Assembly (NCBI RefSeq): GCF_018449575.1
Contig: NZ_JAAVUT010000001.1
Coordinates: 496,001-560,000, forward strand
Direction of reading: 5' to 3'
Origin: Sodalis sp. dw_96
GTDB lineage: Bacteria > Pseudomonadota > Gammaproteobacteria > Enterobacterales > Enterobacteriaceae
DNA length: 64,000 bases
Made by a program: the position numbers and the translations under genes. Positions 47,747 to 58,122 of this stretch are shown here, in pieces; positions within the stretch are counted from its first letter, which is position 1, and each line of letters opens with the position of its first letter. The notes beneath the pieces were generated by a model. That model had not been told where the DNA came from. It saw only the letters and a list, made by a program, of their open reading frames with translations, and made no database searches.

Positions 47747-48468
47747 CAGACGTTGCCTCTTTGTGCATAATGAATACATGCCCCGCGGGGCTCGCCTTTA
47801 CGGCGCGTGCACGCCGGGTCGCGGCATAAATTGCAGCCGGCCGTCGCCGGCGCGGGGATTTCCGCCGGCTCGCCCAGGGATGGTGCCGGCGATGGTCCTG
47901 GCGGCGACGGTTGGACGGCCTCCGTTTCATCCGTGAGATGCGCCGCCGCCCCAGTCATCGCGTTCACCGCCGACACGAAAACCGGTTCGGTACTCTCCGC
48001 ACCATGGGCGGAAAGTGCCGGTTCGGCGTCACTTCCGCCATCGGCGAGGGCGGGCGGCGCTGCTATTTCTGGACCGGATGACGCCGGTGCTCTATCGGCG
48101 GCGTCAGGTGCCGATATCAACCTGACATCCGTCTGTGCGCCGATGCCCGCCGGTTCGGTATCGCCCGTCGCCTGTTCCGGCATCGGGGCCGCGCCGTGGG
48201 GCGCTGTCCAGCTATCCAACGCGGCGGAGGGGCGGGCAATGACCCGGTCCGCCACCCAGCCGCGCTCCAGGCGGGCCAGCGCCGCGCCGTCCGCGATGGC
48301 GGCATTGACCGAGGCCACGTCGCCGGTCACGCTCACCAGCATCCAGCCGGAGCCGTTGGTTCTCTCGATACCGGTAATTTCGACGCCGGCCGCTTTGACC
48401 ATGCTATCCGCCGCCTTGACCGCCAGCGCCAGGCCGGCGACTTCAAGTAAACCCAGTGAGGTTTTCAT
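47746..48468 (-). CDS. pduK: PduK, BMC shell protein with long linker and C-terminal Cys cluster
   Basis: A minor shell protein. The N-terminal BMC domain (~1-85: SLGLLEVAGLALAVKAADSM) is followed by a long Pro/Ala/Glu-rich linker (~95-205) and a C-terminal Cys-rich segment with Cys in the order C-x2-C-x4-C-x10-C within CNLCRDPACTRRKGEPRGAC. This may bind a metal or iron-sulphur cluster, as proposed for PduK. At 240 residues it is about 80 longer than Salmonella PduK (~160), all in the linker. It overlaps pduL by one base. Confidence 0.9.
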   Translation of the reverse strand: MKTSLGLLEVAGLALAVKAADSMVKAAGVEITGIERTNGSGWMLVSVTGDVASVNAAIADGAALARLERGWVADRVIARPSAALDSWTAPHGAAPMPEQATGDTEPAGIGAQTDVRLISAPDAADRAPASSGPEIAAPPALADGGSDAEPALSAHGAESTEPVFVSAVNAMTGAAAHLTDETEAVQPSPPGPSPAPSLGEPAEIPAPATAGCNLCRDPACTRRKGEPRGACIHYAQRGNV

Positions 48469-48483
48469 AGGGCCGCCCCGGGG

Positions 48484-48777
48484 TTATTCACCCAGTACCG
48501 GGGTGGATTTAGGTAAGAAACCCTCCACATCCGAATGGGGCCGCGGGATAACGTGGGTGGAAATGACATTGCCGACCCCCTCGGCCGCCGCGGCGCCCGC
48601 ATCCACCGCGGCCTTGACCGCGCCGACATCCCCCCGCACCATGACCGTTACCAGGCCCGATCCGATCTTTTCATAGCCCACCAGTTGAACATTGGCCGAT
48701 TTGACCATAGCATCCGCCGCCACAATGGCGCCCACCAAACCTTTGGTTTCGATTAGTCCCAACGCGTTATTCATCAC
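48484..48777 (-). CDS. pduJ: PduJ, BMC hexameric shell protein
   Basis: A 97-residue BMC-domain shell protein very similar to PduA of this operon ([29 protein letters not shown], and the pore region of [18 protein letters not shown]). PduJ is one of the most abundant shell tiles. It is slightly longer than usual at the C-terminus ([12 protein letters not shown]). It lies between pduH and pduK. Confidence 0.94.
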   Translation of the reverse strand: MMNNALGLIETKGLVGAIVAADAMVKSANVQLVGYEKIGSGLVTVMVRGDVGAVKAAVDAGAAAAEGVGNVISTHVIPRPHSDVEGFLPKSTPVLGE

Positions 48778-48821
48778 TTCTCTCCTGTTTAGGGCGACGT
48801 AAAAAAGTGTGTTGCCCGGTA

Positions 48822-49178
48822 TTATTTGAACGGTAGCCCTTTAACCAGCCGCGCCGCGTTGCAGCCCAGCCGACGTATCTCTTCCGCCGTCCGGCTTGGA
48901 TAATGCGTCAGCACAAACAGCGGCCGGGAAACGGGCAAATGGGGGTCATGCACCACGATGTCTTCCATGCCCACCGCAATACCCACCGCCAGCGGCGAAA
49001 CCGAGGAGGCCAGATGGGCCCGATCCGCCAGCGGCATATCCTGGTGGTCCCTGTCGTTAATGACAAACGGAATACCCTCTTCCTCCATGCCCAGCAGCAG
49101 TTGCCGCCAGGTCTGCGTTTTTGCCGGCCTGTCGGCAAGCACCAATATGGCCGGATGGGTCATCTCGGTCAGGTTCAT
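48822..49178 (-). CDS. pduH: PduH, diol dehydratase reactivase small subunit
   Basis: PduGH reactivates diol dehydratase by exchanging damaged cobalamin. The 118-residue product starts [21 protein letters not shown] and ends VKGLPFK, the family profile. Its ATG overlaps the pduG stop by 4 bp (ATGA), so the two subunits are coupled. Confidence 0.93.
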   Translation of the reverse strand: MNLTEMTHPAILVLADRPAKTQTWRQLLLGMEEEGIPFVINDRDHQDMPLADRAHLASSVSPLAVGIAVGMEDIVVHDPHLPVSRPLFVLTHYPSRTAEEIRRLGCNAARLVKGLPFK

Positions 49179-51001
49179 ACCGCGCCTTCCCGGGTCCAGG
49201 ACAGCACCAGACCGGTGGCGACGGCGTTACGCGGTCCTTCTGTGCCGCGGACATTGCCGCGGCCCGCCACCAGGGCGTAACGGGCCAGGGCGTCGGTAAT
49301 CAACTGCGGAATTTCAAAATCCAGCGAGGAGCCTCCCACCAGCACCACAAAGGGAATATCACGGATATTGCCGGTAGGGCTGACCTGGGCCAGCGCCCGC
49401 AGGGCATTGGTGACGAAAACCCGCTCCTTGGCGGCGCGCCGCACCACCCGAACCTTTTCCAGCGCCATATCGCCGGGCAAGGGCACCAAACCGTCCTCCT
49501 TAACCACCACCACACGGGCGAAGACCGCCGGGGGCAGGGGTTTATCGAAGAACTGCACGCTGCCGTCCTCGTGACGGATATGGAACAGGCTCTCTACCTT
49601 GGCCAGGGGGTATTTTTTGATATCCTCCGCCAGTTGGCGCTGATCCAGTCCCAGCTCCGAATCGATAAGCAGCGTCACCATGTCTCCGGCTCCCGCCAGA
49701 TGGGTGGCGACGATACGGCGGTTGCCGTCGATAATCGACGCATCGGTGGAGCCGGCGCCTAAATCAAGGATCGCCAGGGGAGGCTGGGTGCCCGGAGTGG
49801 TCAGCGCGCCGAGGATGGCCGCTTCCGCTTCCGCGCCGCCGATGGTGACGCGCACGCCGGTCTGCTGCTGCAGCGCATCGGCGATTTCGGCCATTTGCAG
49901 GCGATCCGATTTCACCATCGCGGCAATGCCCACCGCCTGTTCCATGAAAAACTCCCCCGCCAGTCCGCCCTTGACGTTCACCGGCACAAAGGTGTCCACC
50001 GCCAGCAGGTCCTGGATAGCCACCGCCGACGGGTCTTTATTGGTCAGCCCCGCCATGGTTTGACGTACCTGCTCCAGCATGCCGCCGATATGGGTGCCGG
50101 ATTCACCGCTGGCGTTGTCAAGCCTGCCGAGGGCGGACACCGCGTTCATGATTTTTTCCGCCCCCTGGTGAACGTCGATACGGGTCATGCGGTTGCCGGC
50201 ATACAGCTCCAGGTGCCCGGCGGGGATGGTGCGCGCCTTGACATCGCCCTTGGGGGTTTTCACCACCACCGCCGATCGGGTGCCGATCAACGAGCGTGCC
50301 ACCGGCACGATGGCGCGGGTTTCGTCGGCAGTGAGATTAAAGACAGTAGCGATGCCGTAGGGGTTGGAGAGTTGGGTAATCACCTTGCCCTGGGCCGCCA
50401 CTTCCACCGCCGCCGGCATGCCCAGCGGGATCCTGTCGATATACTGCACTTCGTCCACGATGGGCAGGGGCTTGTCCAGCCGATTGCTCACCAGTACGCC
50501 GTCGTCCCGTTGCAGTATCGCCGCGGTAATCCGGAAGCCGGCCTTGACCGCCGCGTTGATCATGGCGGCGATATCGGCGAAATCCAGCTCGGACGGGGCG
50601 ATAACGATATAGGGCTGGTCCGGGGTCCGTGACAGCAACTCGCCGAAGCCGATGGTGATGCCGGCGCCGAGTCCGAGCCCGCCGGGCGTCTTCGGGTTAT
50701 GGCCGATCATGGTGGATTCGGTTATCACGGTTTCGGTGATGGTTTCCATCGCCACATCGCCGATAACCGGCGTCGCCTCGTTCAGCCTGATGATGCTCAC
50801 ATCCCCCAGGGCGATGCCGGCCTGGTCCGCCACGCTGTTCAGGGCTTGCATAATGCCCGACAGGTTGCGTTTGGTGCCTTTGATCCCGGTGGTCTGGGTC
50901 AGCGAACTGGCGATAAAGCGCGGCTCGCCTCCTGGGGTGACTTCAGCCAGCGCCGCCTCGGTGGACGAGTTACCGATATCCACGCCTACGATATAAACCA
51001 T
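49175..51001 (-). CDS. pduG: PduG, diol dehydratase reactivase large subunit
   Basis: The 608-residue ATP-dependent large subunit of the reactivating factor has the actin/Hsp70-like phosphate-binding motifs VYIVGVDIGNSSTEAAL at the N-terminus and AILDLGAGSTDASIID around residue ~410. It also has the family's LNGEA-type sequence IRLNEATPVIGDVAMET. Length equals that of Salmonella PduG. It lies between pduE and pduH. Confidence 0.96.
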   Translation of the reverse strand: MVYIVGVDIGNSSTEAALAEVTPGGEPRFIASSLTQTTGIKGTKRNLSGIMQALNSVADQAGIALGDVSIIRLNEATPVIGDVAMETITETVITESTMIGHNPKTPGGLGLGAGITIGFGELLSRTPDQPYIVIAPSELDFADIAAMINAAVKAGFRITAAILQRDDGVLVSNRLDKPLPIVDEVQYIDRIPLGMPAAVEVAAQGKVITQLSNPYGIATVFNLTADETRAIVPVARSLIGTRSAVVVKTPKGDVKARTIPAGHLELYAGNRMTRIDVHQGAEKIMNAVSALGRLDNASGESGTHIGGMLEQVRQTMAGLTNKDPSAVAIQDLLAVDTFVPVNVKGGLAGEFFMEQAVGIAAMVKSDRLQMAEIADALQQQTGVRVTIGGAEAEAAILGALTTPGTQPPLAILDLGAGSTDASIIDGNRRIVATHLAGAGDMVTLLIDSELGLDQRQLAEDIKKYPLAKVESLFHIRHEDGSVQFFDKPLPPAVFARVVVVKEDGLVPLPGDMALEKVRVVRRAAKERVFVTNALRALAQVSPTGNIRDIPFVVLVGGSSLDFEIPQLITDALARYALVAGRGNVRGTEGPRNAVATGLVLSWTREGAV

Positions 51002-51043
51002 GAGTCGCTCCGTCCGCCCGTCATCCTGTATTTAAAGTCTATA

Positions 51044-51078
51044 GTTAATAATCTAACGTTAATAATCTATTGTTAATC
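51044..51078. repeat. 14-bp tandem repeat at the pduE-pduG junction
   Basis: GTTAATAATCTA at 51044 and 51058, with a partial third copy GTTAATC at 51072 that contains the pduE stop codon (on the minus strand). Period is 14 bp. Confidence 0.75.
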
Positions 51079-51591
51079 GTCGCCTTTAAGCTTTTTGCGC
51101 TGGACGTAGAGCTCGGCGGCTTCACGCACGAAACCGGCGCAAATGGTGGCTTTAAATCGACTTTCCAGCTCCTCGGCGATAGCCAGCAGCTCTTCCTTGC
51201 TGGAACGAAACGGACGCAGCGCGTTGTAGATTTCCAGCACGCGCTCATCCGGCACCGCGGTGAGTTCAGCGGCGCGTTCAAAGTTCATCGCCAGTAAACC
51301 GCGACCGGCGGCGCGGGCGATATCCGCCTGGATACGGAGTATTTCCGGCGTGATGCGCACGTCCTGGGCCGTGACCTTCCCGCTCAGCACCCCTTCCAGG
51401 GTCAAATCGTCCAGGGTCTTGCCGCTGGCGGTTTTCACCCACTCCGGATGTTTATTCGCCAGCGGATAGTCCGCCACGCCGGCGCGGACGCGGCCCGCCG
51501 CCGCCGGGGCGGCCGCCTTGGGCGCCGCGTCCTGATTGTTCATGTGCGCCAGTACGTCACGCACCATGGTTTCAATTGCTTCAGCATTCAT
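51073..51591 (-). CDS. pduE: PduE, propanediol dehydratase small subunit
   Basis: The gamma subunit of B12-dependent diol dehydratase. The 172-residue product starts MNAEAIETMVRDVLAHMN, a cargo-type N-terminal helix, followed by DYPLANKHPEWVKTASGKTLDDLTLE and the GLLAMNFERAAELTAVPDERVLEIYNALRPFRS core. Start 51591 was chosen because AAGGTAG precedes it and the family begins here; the longer frame runs back into pduD. It overlaps no other subunit. Confidence 0.95.
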   Translation of the reverse strand: MNAEAIETMVRDVLAHMNNQDAAPKAAAPAAAGRVRAGVADYPLANKHPEWVKTASGKTLDDLTLEGVLSGKVTAQDVRITPEILRIQADIARAAGRGLLAMNFERAAELTAVPDERVLEIYNALRPFRSSKEELLAIAEELESRFKATICAGFVREAAELYVQRKKLKGDD

Positions 51592-51656
51592 TGTCGCTAC
51601 CTTAATTCGCTCCCGCCTGGAGCGGTTCCCGTTGAGACAGGTTGACATCGCCGCGC

Positions 51657-52373
51657 TCAAAGCGCGACGCGCAGTTCCTGCGGCTGTTTACCGGTGACCA
51701 CATATTTCGTTTCCTTGATATGCAGCACCGCCGACTTGGCCTGATATTTTGGCCGGGCCATCTGATCGTTGAGGGTCGGCACCGGATCCGGCGATTCGCC
51801 TTTGGCATAACGGGCGGCGTTTTTGCCGATCAGCCGATAGGTTTCCAGGGTCAGCAGCGGCGCCTGGGGAAACAGCTCCAGGTTCGACAGCGGCGGCAGG
51901 CCGCGCTGGTGAATCACCGTGGTGCCTTTGGACTGAATGCCCACCGAGATGCCCGAGCCGCTGAGCCGGTTGCCCTCCACCGCCACAAAGGCCACGTCAG
52001 AGGATTTAAAGCAGCGGATGACCCGGGCGCGGATGCCTTCCTCCTCTATGCCCGCTATCAGCTCCCGCAGGATCTGTTGGTGCGGGACGCCGGTGATATT
52101 GGTGGTTTGCGACAGGCCGAACGCCGGTCCGACGGCGATGACCACTTCATCCTTGTGGGTACCGGGTTTGGCGTCGCCGGTCACGGTTAAAAAGTCGCTG
52201 GACTGTGTGTTGCCGGCAATCCCGTTTCCTGCGGCGCCGGTAGATATGCCGGTAACGGGGCCTTTCCCGGCGGCGGGCGAGGGCGCAAAGGAGATCGGGT
52301 TATCCCCGGTCTGCATCTGGCTCAATACGTCGCCGATGATCTGCCGTAACAGCGTTTCATTAATTTCCATCAT
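51657..52373 (-). CDS. pduD: PduD, propanediol dehydratase medium subunit
   Basis: The beta subunit of diol dehydratase. The 238-residue product begins with an encapsulation-type helix ([20 protein letters not shown]), then a Gly/Ala-rich linker. The conserved body contains [57 protein letters not shown] and the [22 protein letters not shown] segment. Two adjacent Met codons open the frame, so the start is uncertain by one codon. It begins 9 bp after the pduC stop. Confidence 0.96.
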   Translation of the reverse strand: MMEINETLLRQIIGDVLSQMQTGDNPISFAPSPAAGKGPVTGISTGAAGNGIAGNTQSSDFLTVTGDAKPGTHKDEVVIAVGPAFGLSQTTNITGVPHQQILRELIAGIEEEGIRARVIRCFKSSDVAFVAVEGNRLSGSGISVGIQSKGTTVIHQRGLPPLSNLELFPQAPLLTLETYRLIGKNAARYAKGESPDPVPTLNDQMARPKYQAKSAVLHIKETKYVVTGKQPQELRVAL

Positions 52374-52382
52374 GGCCGCCTT

Positions 52383-54047
52383 TTAGCCCAATTCGTTGGG
52401 ATCGAGCGCATTTGGGATGTTTTTAATCTCTTCCCAACGCGCGCCTTGCAAGCGGTATCCGGTGGCCGGACCCGCATAGTCGTTAATATCGTTCACCGCC
52501 GACAGGACCTGACCTTTGCCGATGATGATGGCCGACGTGTGCAGATAGTCGCCGGCGATCTTGGCCTTTTGCATATCCAGCACGCTTTGCGCCACATCGG
52601 GGAAGCCGTTTTCCGCCAGGGCTTTCACCACTTCCAGGCTGGTGCGATTCTTTTCGATGATTTCCTGGGCGAACTTGATGTCCTCGACTTTATTGCGCGC
52701 AGGCATGTCCTTGGAGCCGTGGGCATAGGTGGCGGCGGTGACCTCGTCATCGGTAATGGGCGGCAGGCCCATGCCGGCAAACACCGCCTGCAGCGCGCGC
52801 GCCGCTTTATTGCGGATGGCCACCGTCTCGTCTTCCCGCACCGGCCGCAGGCCGCCGTCCACCTTTAAATCCCGCTGGAGGATGTTGTAATCGTCGAAAT
52901 CTTCCGCGTCTTCATTGGATCCGGCGAACATATTGTCGTAGTTCGGCACCGCGGAATAACCGGAGGAAATAAAGTCGGTTCCCGGCAGGAACTGCATCAG
53001 CAGACGGGCGGTACGACGCATATCGGAGTGGGTAAAGGTCTGGTCGTTACTGGACGCGCATTCCAAATCAAGAGAGGAGCAAATAAGGTTTTCCGCCAAC
53101 ACCGCCCGGATGCCGGAAGGCACCGCGGACGGAATGCCTATACAGCTTACCGAACCGTTTTGCAGCCCCTGCACGCCGGCGGCGCGGGTGATAAAAACAC
53201 AACGCGCCTCCAGATACAGCATGGATTTGCCTTCGGCGTAGCCCATCTGCACTTCCGAGCCGGAGCCGGAGGTAAAGCGCATTTTCAGACCGCGCGAGGC
53301 GTAAGAAGAGGCCAGAAAGCCTTTTGACCAGGGCGTATCGTCGCCATCGGTGAACACCGGTTCGGTCCCGTAGACGGAAATGGTCTCCGCATAACAGGTA
53401 TGGCCCAGCATACCCAGCTTCAGTTCGGTGGCTTCCTCCAGCGAGCATTGCGTCAAGACGCCGGGACGGCCCACCTGTGAACCCACCAGCAGAGCAATAG
53501 CGTTAAACGGCGCGTAGCGCGCCACCGCCACGGTGGTTTCCTGTTCATCGAAACCGCGGAACGCGCCTTCAGCGGCATCGGCGGCGATTTGTACCGGGTT
53601 ATCCTGGATATTGGTGACGTGCGCCTGCTGGGACGGGGTGCGGCGTGCGCGCATTTTCTGCATCGACATCATCATTTCCACCACGTTCATCTGCGACATG
53701 ACTTCGACGATTTTTGCCGGCGTCATGGCGGTGGTGAGCGGAATGATATCCGCGCGCGATATATTCGGGTCGCACAGCATCTTGGCCAGTTTTACCGAGT
53801 CCATCGCCATGACTTCTTCGGCGCGGGGCAGGTTGATGCCGTAATTGGCGATAAAATGGTCAATCAGGTCAAACTGGGCGCGCGGCTTGCCGTCCAGCTC
53901 GGTGACCTTGCCGTCCGCTATCTTGATGGACGGTTTGGGATCGTTGGGGCTTTCCATGGCTATAAAGCCTTCTTCCACCCACTCTTTGACGAATCCGTCC
54001 TGGTTAACCGGCCGTTTCGCCAATGCTTCAAATCGCTTGGATTTCAT
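52383..54047 (-). CDS. pduC: PduC, propanediol dehydratase large subunit
   Basis: The catalytic subunit of the coenzyme B12-dependent diol dehydratase, converting 1,2-propanediol to propionaldehyde within the microcompartment. The 554-residue TIM-barrel protein starts MKSKRFEALAKRPVNQDGFVKEW. It carries the family's active-site blocks around YASRGLKMRFTSGSGSEVQMGYAEGKSMLYLEARC, SVSCIGIPSAVPSGIRAV and SGYSAVPNYDNMFAGSNEDAEDFDDYN. It lies between pduB and pduD. Length is identical to the Salmonella enzyme. Confidence 0.98.
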   Translation of the reverse strand: MKSKRFEALAKRPVNQDGFVKEWVEEGFIAMESPNDPKPSIKIADGKVTELDGKPRAQFDLIDHFIANYGINLPRAEEVMAMDSVKLAKMLCDPNISRADIIPLTTAMTPAKIVEVMSQMNVVEMMMSMQKMRARRTPSQQAHVTNIQDNPVQIAADAAEGAFRGFDEQETTVAVARYAPFNAIALLVGSQVGRPGVLTQCSLEEATELKLGMLGHTCYAETISVYGTEPVFTDGDDTPWSKGFLASSYASRGLKMRFTSGSGSEVQMGYAEGKSMLYLEARCVFITRAAGVQGLQNGSVSCIGIPSAVPSGIRAVLAENLICSSLDLECASSNDQTFTHSDMRRTARLLMQFLPGTDFISSGYSAVPNYDNMFAGSNEDAEDFDDYNILQRDLKVDGGLRPVREDETVAIRNKAARALQAVFAGMGLPPITDDEVTAATYAHGSKDMPARNKVEDIKFAQEIIEKNRTSLEVVKALAENGFPDVAQSVLDMQKAKIAGDYLHTSAIIIGKGQVLSAVNDINDYAGPATGYRLQGARWEEIKNIPNALDPNELG

Positions 54048-54064
54048 GCCATCCCCCTAAGGAA

Positions 54065-54874
54065 TCATATATATGACGGACGATCGTTATGCGGCGCCGC
54101 CCCCAGCGTACCCAGCAGCGTTTTGCCGATTTCACGGGCGGAGATCACCGCCTGGCGTACCGCGCCGGAATCGCCGGACACCACCAGAATCACTTCGTTG
54201 CTGAAACTGGTGCCTTTGGCGGGGGAACTGTAGGCCACCACATCCACATTGGCGGATTTCACCGCGGTATCGGCCATCACCACGCCGATGGCTGCGGGTG
54301 CGCCGACTATTATCCCGCAGGCTTTGCCCAGGGGGGCGCCGAACGCTTTTTCCAGCGCATAGCTGGCGCGGGCGCTGTATTGCAGCTCGATATGGCCGGC
54401 GTCATTGGCGTAAACGTCGCCAAACGTACGATCCAGCTCTTTGAGCGCCACCTCCACCGCCCGTTTGACATCGGAGACGTCTTCGCCGCCAAAGATAATC
54501 AAGGAGCCGTGGCCGGCGCCGCCTTTGGTATCGCGCGCCAGTTCAATACTGACCACTTCGGTGTTGGTGGCCTTCACCGCTTCGTCCGCCGCCATAATGT
54601 GCGGACCGGCGCCGGTACGTGCGCCAAGAATGCCGATGGAGCGGTAACGCTTTTCCTGTTTCATCGCCGACAGCACCTCGCTGTCGACATTGGCAATCAC
54701 CAGACCGATGGTGTCGCCGATGGCCGTACCCACAAATTCAGTCAGGTTACAGGTTTTTTCCGACATATCCGGACCTCTATCCAAGGGGGTGTGAGAAGGG
54801 GACGCCGTAGCGCCATCACCGATTTTTTCCATCACCTGAGCCAAAATCTCCTCAATGGCTTTATCGGTGTTCAT
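54065..54874 (-). CDS. pduB: PduB, double-BMC shell protein
   Basis: PduB is a tandem BMC-domain shell protein that links cargo to the shell. The 269-residue frame has an N-terminal helix ([18 protein letters not shown]), then two BMC domains (~50-150 and ~155-265). An internal Met at residue 37 (54766) would give the shorter PduB' isoform known in Salmonella. Its start overlaps the end of pduA by 4 bp. Confidence 0.95.
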   Translation of the reverse strand: MNTDKAIEEILAQVMEKIGDGATASPSHTPLDRGPDMSEKTCNLTEFVGTAIGDTIGLVIANVDSEVLSAMKQEKRYRSIGILGARTGAGPHIMAADEAVKATNTEVVSIELARDTKGGAGHGSLIIFGGEDVSDVKRAVEVALKELDRTFGDVYANDAGHIELQYSARASYALEKAFGAPLGKACGIIVGAPAAIGVVMADTAVKSANVDVVAYSSPAKGTSFSNEVILVVSGDSGAVRQAVISAREIGKTLLGTLGAAPHNDRPSYI

Positions 54875-55155
54875 TCGCGGATTCCTTTAGGCAGAAATTT
54901 CTCCACATCCGCATGGGGACGCGGAATAACATGGGTCGCCACCACTTCGCCGACGTTGGCCGCGGCCATGGCGCCGGCGTCGGTGGCGGCTTTCACCGCT
55001 CCCACGTCGCCGCGTACAATCACCGTGACCAAACCGGAACCGATTTTTTCGTAACCGACCAACACGACATTGGCCGACTTCACCATCGTATCGGCCGCTT
55101 CGATGGCAGCGGTGAGACCTTTAGTTTCAACCATGCCCAGGGCTTCTTGTTGCAT
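54871..55155 (-). CDS. pduA: PduA, BMC hexameric shell protein
   Basis: A 94-residue BMC shell tile, first gene of the pdu operon ([32 protein letters not shown]). PduA forms the central-pore hexamers for propanediol entry. GAGGTAAC lies 4 bp before ATG 55155; the frame runs six codons further without a ribosome site. The promoter should lie in the 600-bp gap to pduF. Confidence 0.95.
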   Translation of the reverse strand: MQQEALGMVETKGLTAAIEAADTMVKSANVVLVGYEKIGSGLVTVIVRGDVGAVKAATDAGAMAAANVGEVVATHVIPRPHADVEKFLPKGIRE

Positions 55156-55754
55156 TTTTGTTACCTCGACCAATCATTGATATGCTTTGGGTGTCCGGCT
55201 TGAAATATACCCAAACGCTGTAAAAATTAATGGCTAGCTTGCAATGTAAATAGCGGAAATGATTGGTAAGGCGATAGCAAAAATTAGTTTTTCTAATTTC
55301 GTAAAGCTAACCGTGACAGGCTATGAGCAAAGTTATATCCATAGCAAATATCCATTATTGGTGTTTCAGTTATCATTCATCCGGCTTGCAAAAGAAGAAA
55401 AATCATGCTTCAGGCCGGTGATGATAGAGTCTATAAAAAATAGAAAATAACGAAAATGTGTTATGCGGTTTAAAATGCGAAACTCAGTAAAGACGCGGCT
55501 TGTAGCCCGGTTACTGCTTAAAATTAATTGCGGCGTCCTTATTTATTGCTCACGGTCAAAATGAAATAGTGTGTTTTATTTTTGTAATAAATAAAGATAA
55601 TTGCAAGCGAGATCTCATTTGAAATAGAAATGCCTTTCCAGAGGCGTTATATGATCTATAGCTTATTCTCCGCCATACCGATTAGGGGCTGTACATTATC
55701 CATAACCCGGTGTGGACAATTAACACTTCCTCTCATTTATTATAGGGAAACACC
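55156..55754. other. pduA-pduF divergent intergenic region
   Basis: About 600 bp of AT-rich DNA between the divergent pduA and pduF. It should hold the PocR-dependent pdu promoter and the pduF-pocR promoter. I found no convincing CRP site, PocR site or encoded gene; a 63-codon frame at 55259-55450 has no ribosome site and atypical composition. Confidence 0.55.
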
Positions 55755-56597
55755 ATGAATGAAACCCTTAAATCACTCAAAGGGCCATGCATTGCCGAGT
55801 TTTTAGGCACCGGACTCTTTATTTTTTTCGGCACCAGTGTCCTGAGCGCGTTGAAAGTGGCCGGTGCCGGTTTCGGATTATGGGAAATCTGCGTGGTATG
55901 GGGGCTGGGCATTGCCCTGGCGGTCTACCTGACGGCGGGTATCTCCGGCGGCCACCTTAACCCGGCGGTTACCATCGCGTTATGGCTGTTTGCCGCTTTC
56001 GACGGAAAAAAAGTGCTGCCCTACATCGTGGCCCAGGTGGCCGGCGCGTTTTGCGGCGCGGTATTGACCTACGTTATTTACCACAATATGTTCGACCTGT
56101 ATGAGCAGACTCATCAAATGATCCGCGGCAGCCAAGGGAGCCTGTTTTTATCCAGTATCTTTTCCACCTACCCGGCGGCGTCCATCAGCGTGGGCCTGGC
56201 GGCGTTCGTGGAACTGGTGATTACCTCCATCTTGATGGGATTGATTATGGCCCTGACCGATGACGGCAACGGCGTGCCCAAAGGCCCGTTGGCCCCGTTG
56301 CTGATTGGTCTCCTGGTGGCGGTCATCGGCGCCGCAACCGCGCCGCTTACCGGGTTCGCCATGAACCCGGCGCGGGATTTCGGCCCTAAATTGTTCACCT
56401 TTTTTGCCGGCTGGGGCAGTATGGCGATGACCGGCGGCCGAACGGTACCCTATTTTATCGTACCCATCGTGGCGCCCATCGCAGGCGCTCTCCTCGGCGC
56501 GGCGGTTTACCGTTTTTGCATCGGCAGCCATCTTCCCTATGCCGCTTCACGTCATCCGGCGGAGTTAAAAGCATCGAAGCCGGATTCGGCAAAATGA
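55755..56597 (+). CDS. pduF: PduF, propanediol diffusion facilitator
   Basis: A 280-residue aquaglyceroporin (MIP family) that lets 1,2-propanediol cross the inner membrane. It has six transmembrane helices and both pore motifs: SGGHLNPAVT and, for the second NPA box, FAMNPARDFGPK. The start MNETLKSLKGPCIAEFLGTGLF has AGGGA upstream. It is followed by pocR on the same strand, and divergent from pduA, as in Salmonella. Confidence 0.95.
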   Translation: MNETLKSLKGPCIAEFLGTGLFIFFGTSVLSALKVAGAGFGLWEICVVWGLGIALAVYLTAGISGGHLNPAVTIALWLFAAFDGKKVLPYIVAQVAGAFCGAVLTYVIYHNMFDLYEQTHQMIRGSQGSLFLSSIFSTYPAASISVGLAAFVELVITSILMGLIMALTDDGNGVPKGPLAPLLIGLLVAVIGAATAPLTGFAMNPARDFGPKLFTFFAGWGSMAMTGGRTVPYFIVPIVAPIAGALLGAAVYRFCIGSHLPYAASRHPAELKASKPDSAK

Positions 56598-56906
56598 CCA
56601 GCAGCCGCCGCGGAAGCAACAAACATATTTCCTTGGATCGGCGCGGTGGCGGCGGGGTTTAGCCTTACGTGCTATCGAACCCCCTGATGTTATAATTGTG
56701 TGCCGGAGCACATTATTAAATGGGTGAAAAATGATTGAATCTAAGGTAGCTTTAAAAAATATTCACGCAGATGAACGCGCATAATTTCGTGCCTGTATGG
56801 CATTAAGCCAATTCATCATCTTCCAGCGAGCGGTAGCGAACGGATGAAATATATCTTTTTTGTTACCACATTATTAATGGCAAGTAAAGCGCGAAAGGGG
56901 GGTAAT
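56598..56906. other. pduF-pocR gap
   Basis: About 310 bp with an AT-rich second half. No gene or recognisable operator seen; in Salmonella this region carries additional pocR promoters. Confidence 0.5.
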
Positions 56907-57833
56907 ATGAATTCCGGCAGTTTCATGGATTCAGATTTGATAAATAAAATCGCGCAGGATTTTGCAAATGCCACCAATCTGGCGGTGGTGGTCGTCAATA
57001 TTCACGGTGAGGAAGTCTCGGATTTATATCATTTCACCCCTTTTTGCCAATTAATGCGCCAGGATCCGGAAATGGGACGGCGCTGCCGCATGAGCGACAG
57101 ATGCGGGGGACTGGAAGCGTCAAAATCCAATCAGCCCTGCATTTATCGTTGCCATGCCGGCCTGACCGATTTTTCCATTCCGCTGCTTATCAGCGGCCAT
57201 TTGGTGGGATTTGTCTTGTGCGGCCAGGTTCGGGTGCATGACACTGTTACCCTGCCGTCGGTGCAGGATTGTACCAGCATAGCCTGGCAAACAGATTATC
57301 AATTCACTGAAAACTATGAAAAAATCCCGGTAGTTGATTTCGAACGGCTCATCTCATCCGCCGATTTATTAAAAATGATAGTGGATAACTACCTGAAACA
57401 GCAGCTGGAAGTGGTGGTGTTCAAGGAGCACGGCGACGCGCCGGTGGAACGCCGGGCGGTGGTTCCCAGCCTGCACGACAGCAAGATGAAAAAAGCGCTG
57501 CGCTACATCGACGGCCATTACTCCGAGGATCTTCGGCTGGAAGACGTGGCGGCGATGGTCTATCTCAGTCCCTACTATTTCAGCAAACTGTTTAAAAAAT
57601 ACCAGTGTATCGGTTTTAACGCCTATGTTAATCAATTACGTATGCAAAGCGCCCGGCAAATGCTTGAACAAAGCGATTGGCCCATTGCCACCATCGCCCG
57701 TAACCTTGGTTTTTCCCAGGCGAGCTACTTTTGCAAGGTATTTCGCCAAACCTACCGTATTACTCCCCAGGCTTATCGTGAACAGCGCTTGTCGCCGCCG
57801 GAAAATAAAGATACCGTTGCTGTGTTTAATTAG
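56907..57833 (+). CDS. pocR: PocR, AraC-family activator of pdu and cob/cbi operons
   Basis: PocR responds to 1,2-propanediol and activates both the pdu and cob operons. The 308-residue protein has the N-terminal PocR sensor domain with conserved Cys/His (FCQLMR, CRMSDRCGGLEA, CIYRCHAGLTDFSIPL) and a C-terminal AraC-type double helix-turn-helix (around LRLEDVAAMVYLSPYYFSKLF and IARNLGFSQASYFCKVFRQ). Start 56907 has a GGGGGG ribosome site and matches Salmonella; the frame extends 21 codons upstream without homology. It lies between pduF and cbiA. Confidence 0.95.
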   Translation: MNSGSFMDSDLINKIAQDFANATNLAVVVVNIHGEEVSDLYHFTPFCQLMRQDPEMGRRCRMSDRCGGLEASKSNQPCIYRCHAGLTDFSIPLLISGHLVGFVLCGQVRVHDTVTLPSVQDCTSIAWQTDYQFTENYEKIPVVDFERLISSADLLKMIVDNYLKQQLEVVVFKEHGDAPVERRAVVPSLHDSKMKKALRYIDGHYSEDLRLEDVAAMVYLSPYYFSKLFKKYQCIGFNAYVNQLRMQSARQMLEQSDWPIATIARNLGFSQASYFCKVFRQTYRITPQAYREQRLSPPENKDTVAVFN

Positions 57834-58122
57834 TTTTATCCAGTTAACCTTTATTTAGTGTCGAGAGGATTATATTCGGCCGATCCGGATCTCATTTTTA
57901 TAAATTTCCGAAAGCGAATTATTGTTATTATTATAACAGGCTGAAAAGGGTGCCGGCGGTGTCTTTTCACCTGCATGGTGAATTTGCAACAGCGAAAAAG
58001 TGTTATCGCCGGCCGATAAATTTCAAATAAATCCGCCGCCGCGAACATTTTTTTTGATCCGAAAGGGGGTATATTCCCCCGTAGATACTTTACATTAGTA
58101 ACTCACGGCCGATTGCACCGGT

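Noticed and set aside
55259-55450. 63-codon frame between pduA and pduF
   Set aside because: No ribosome site, no recognisable family, and AT-rich promoter-type composition.
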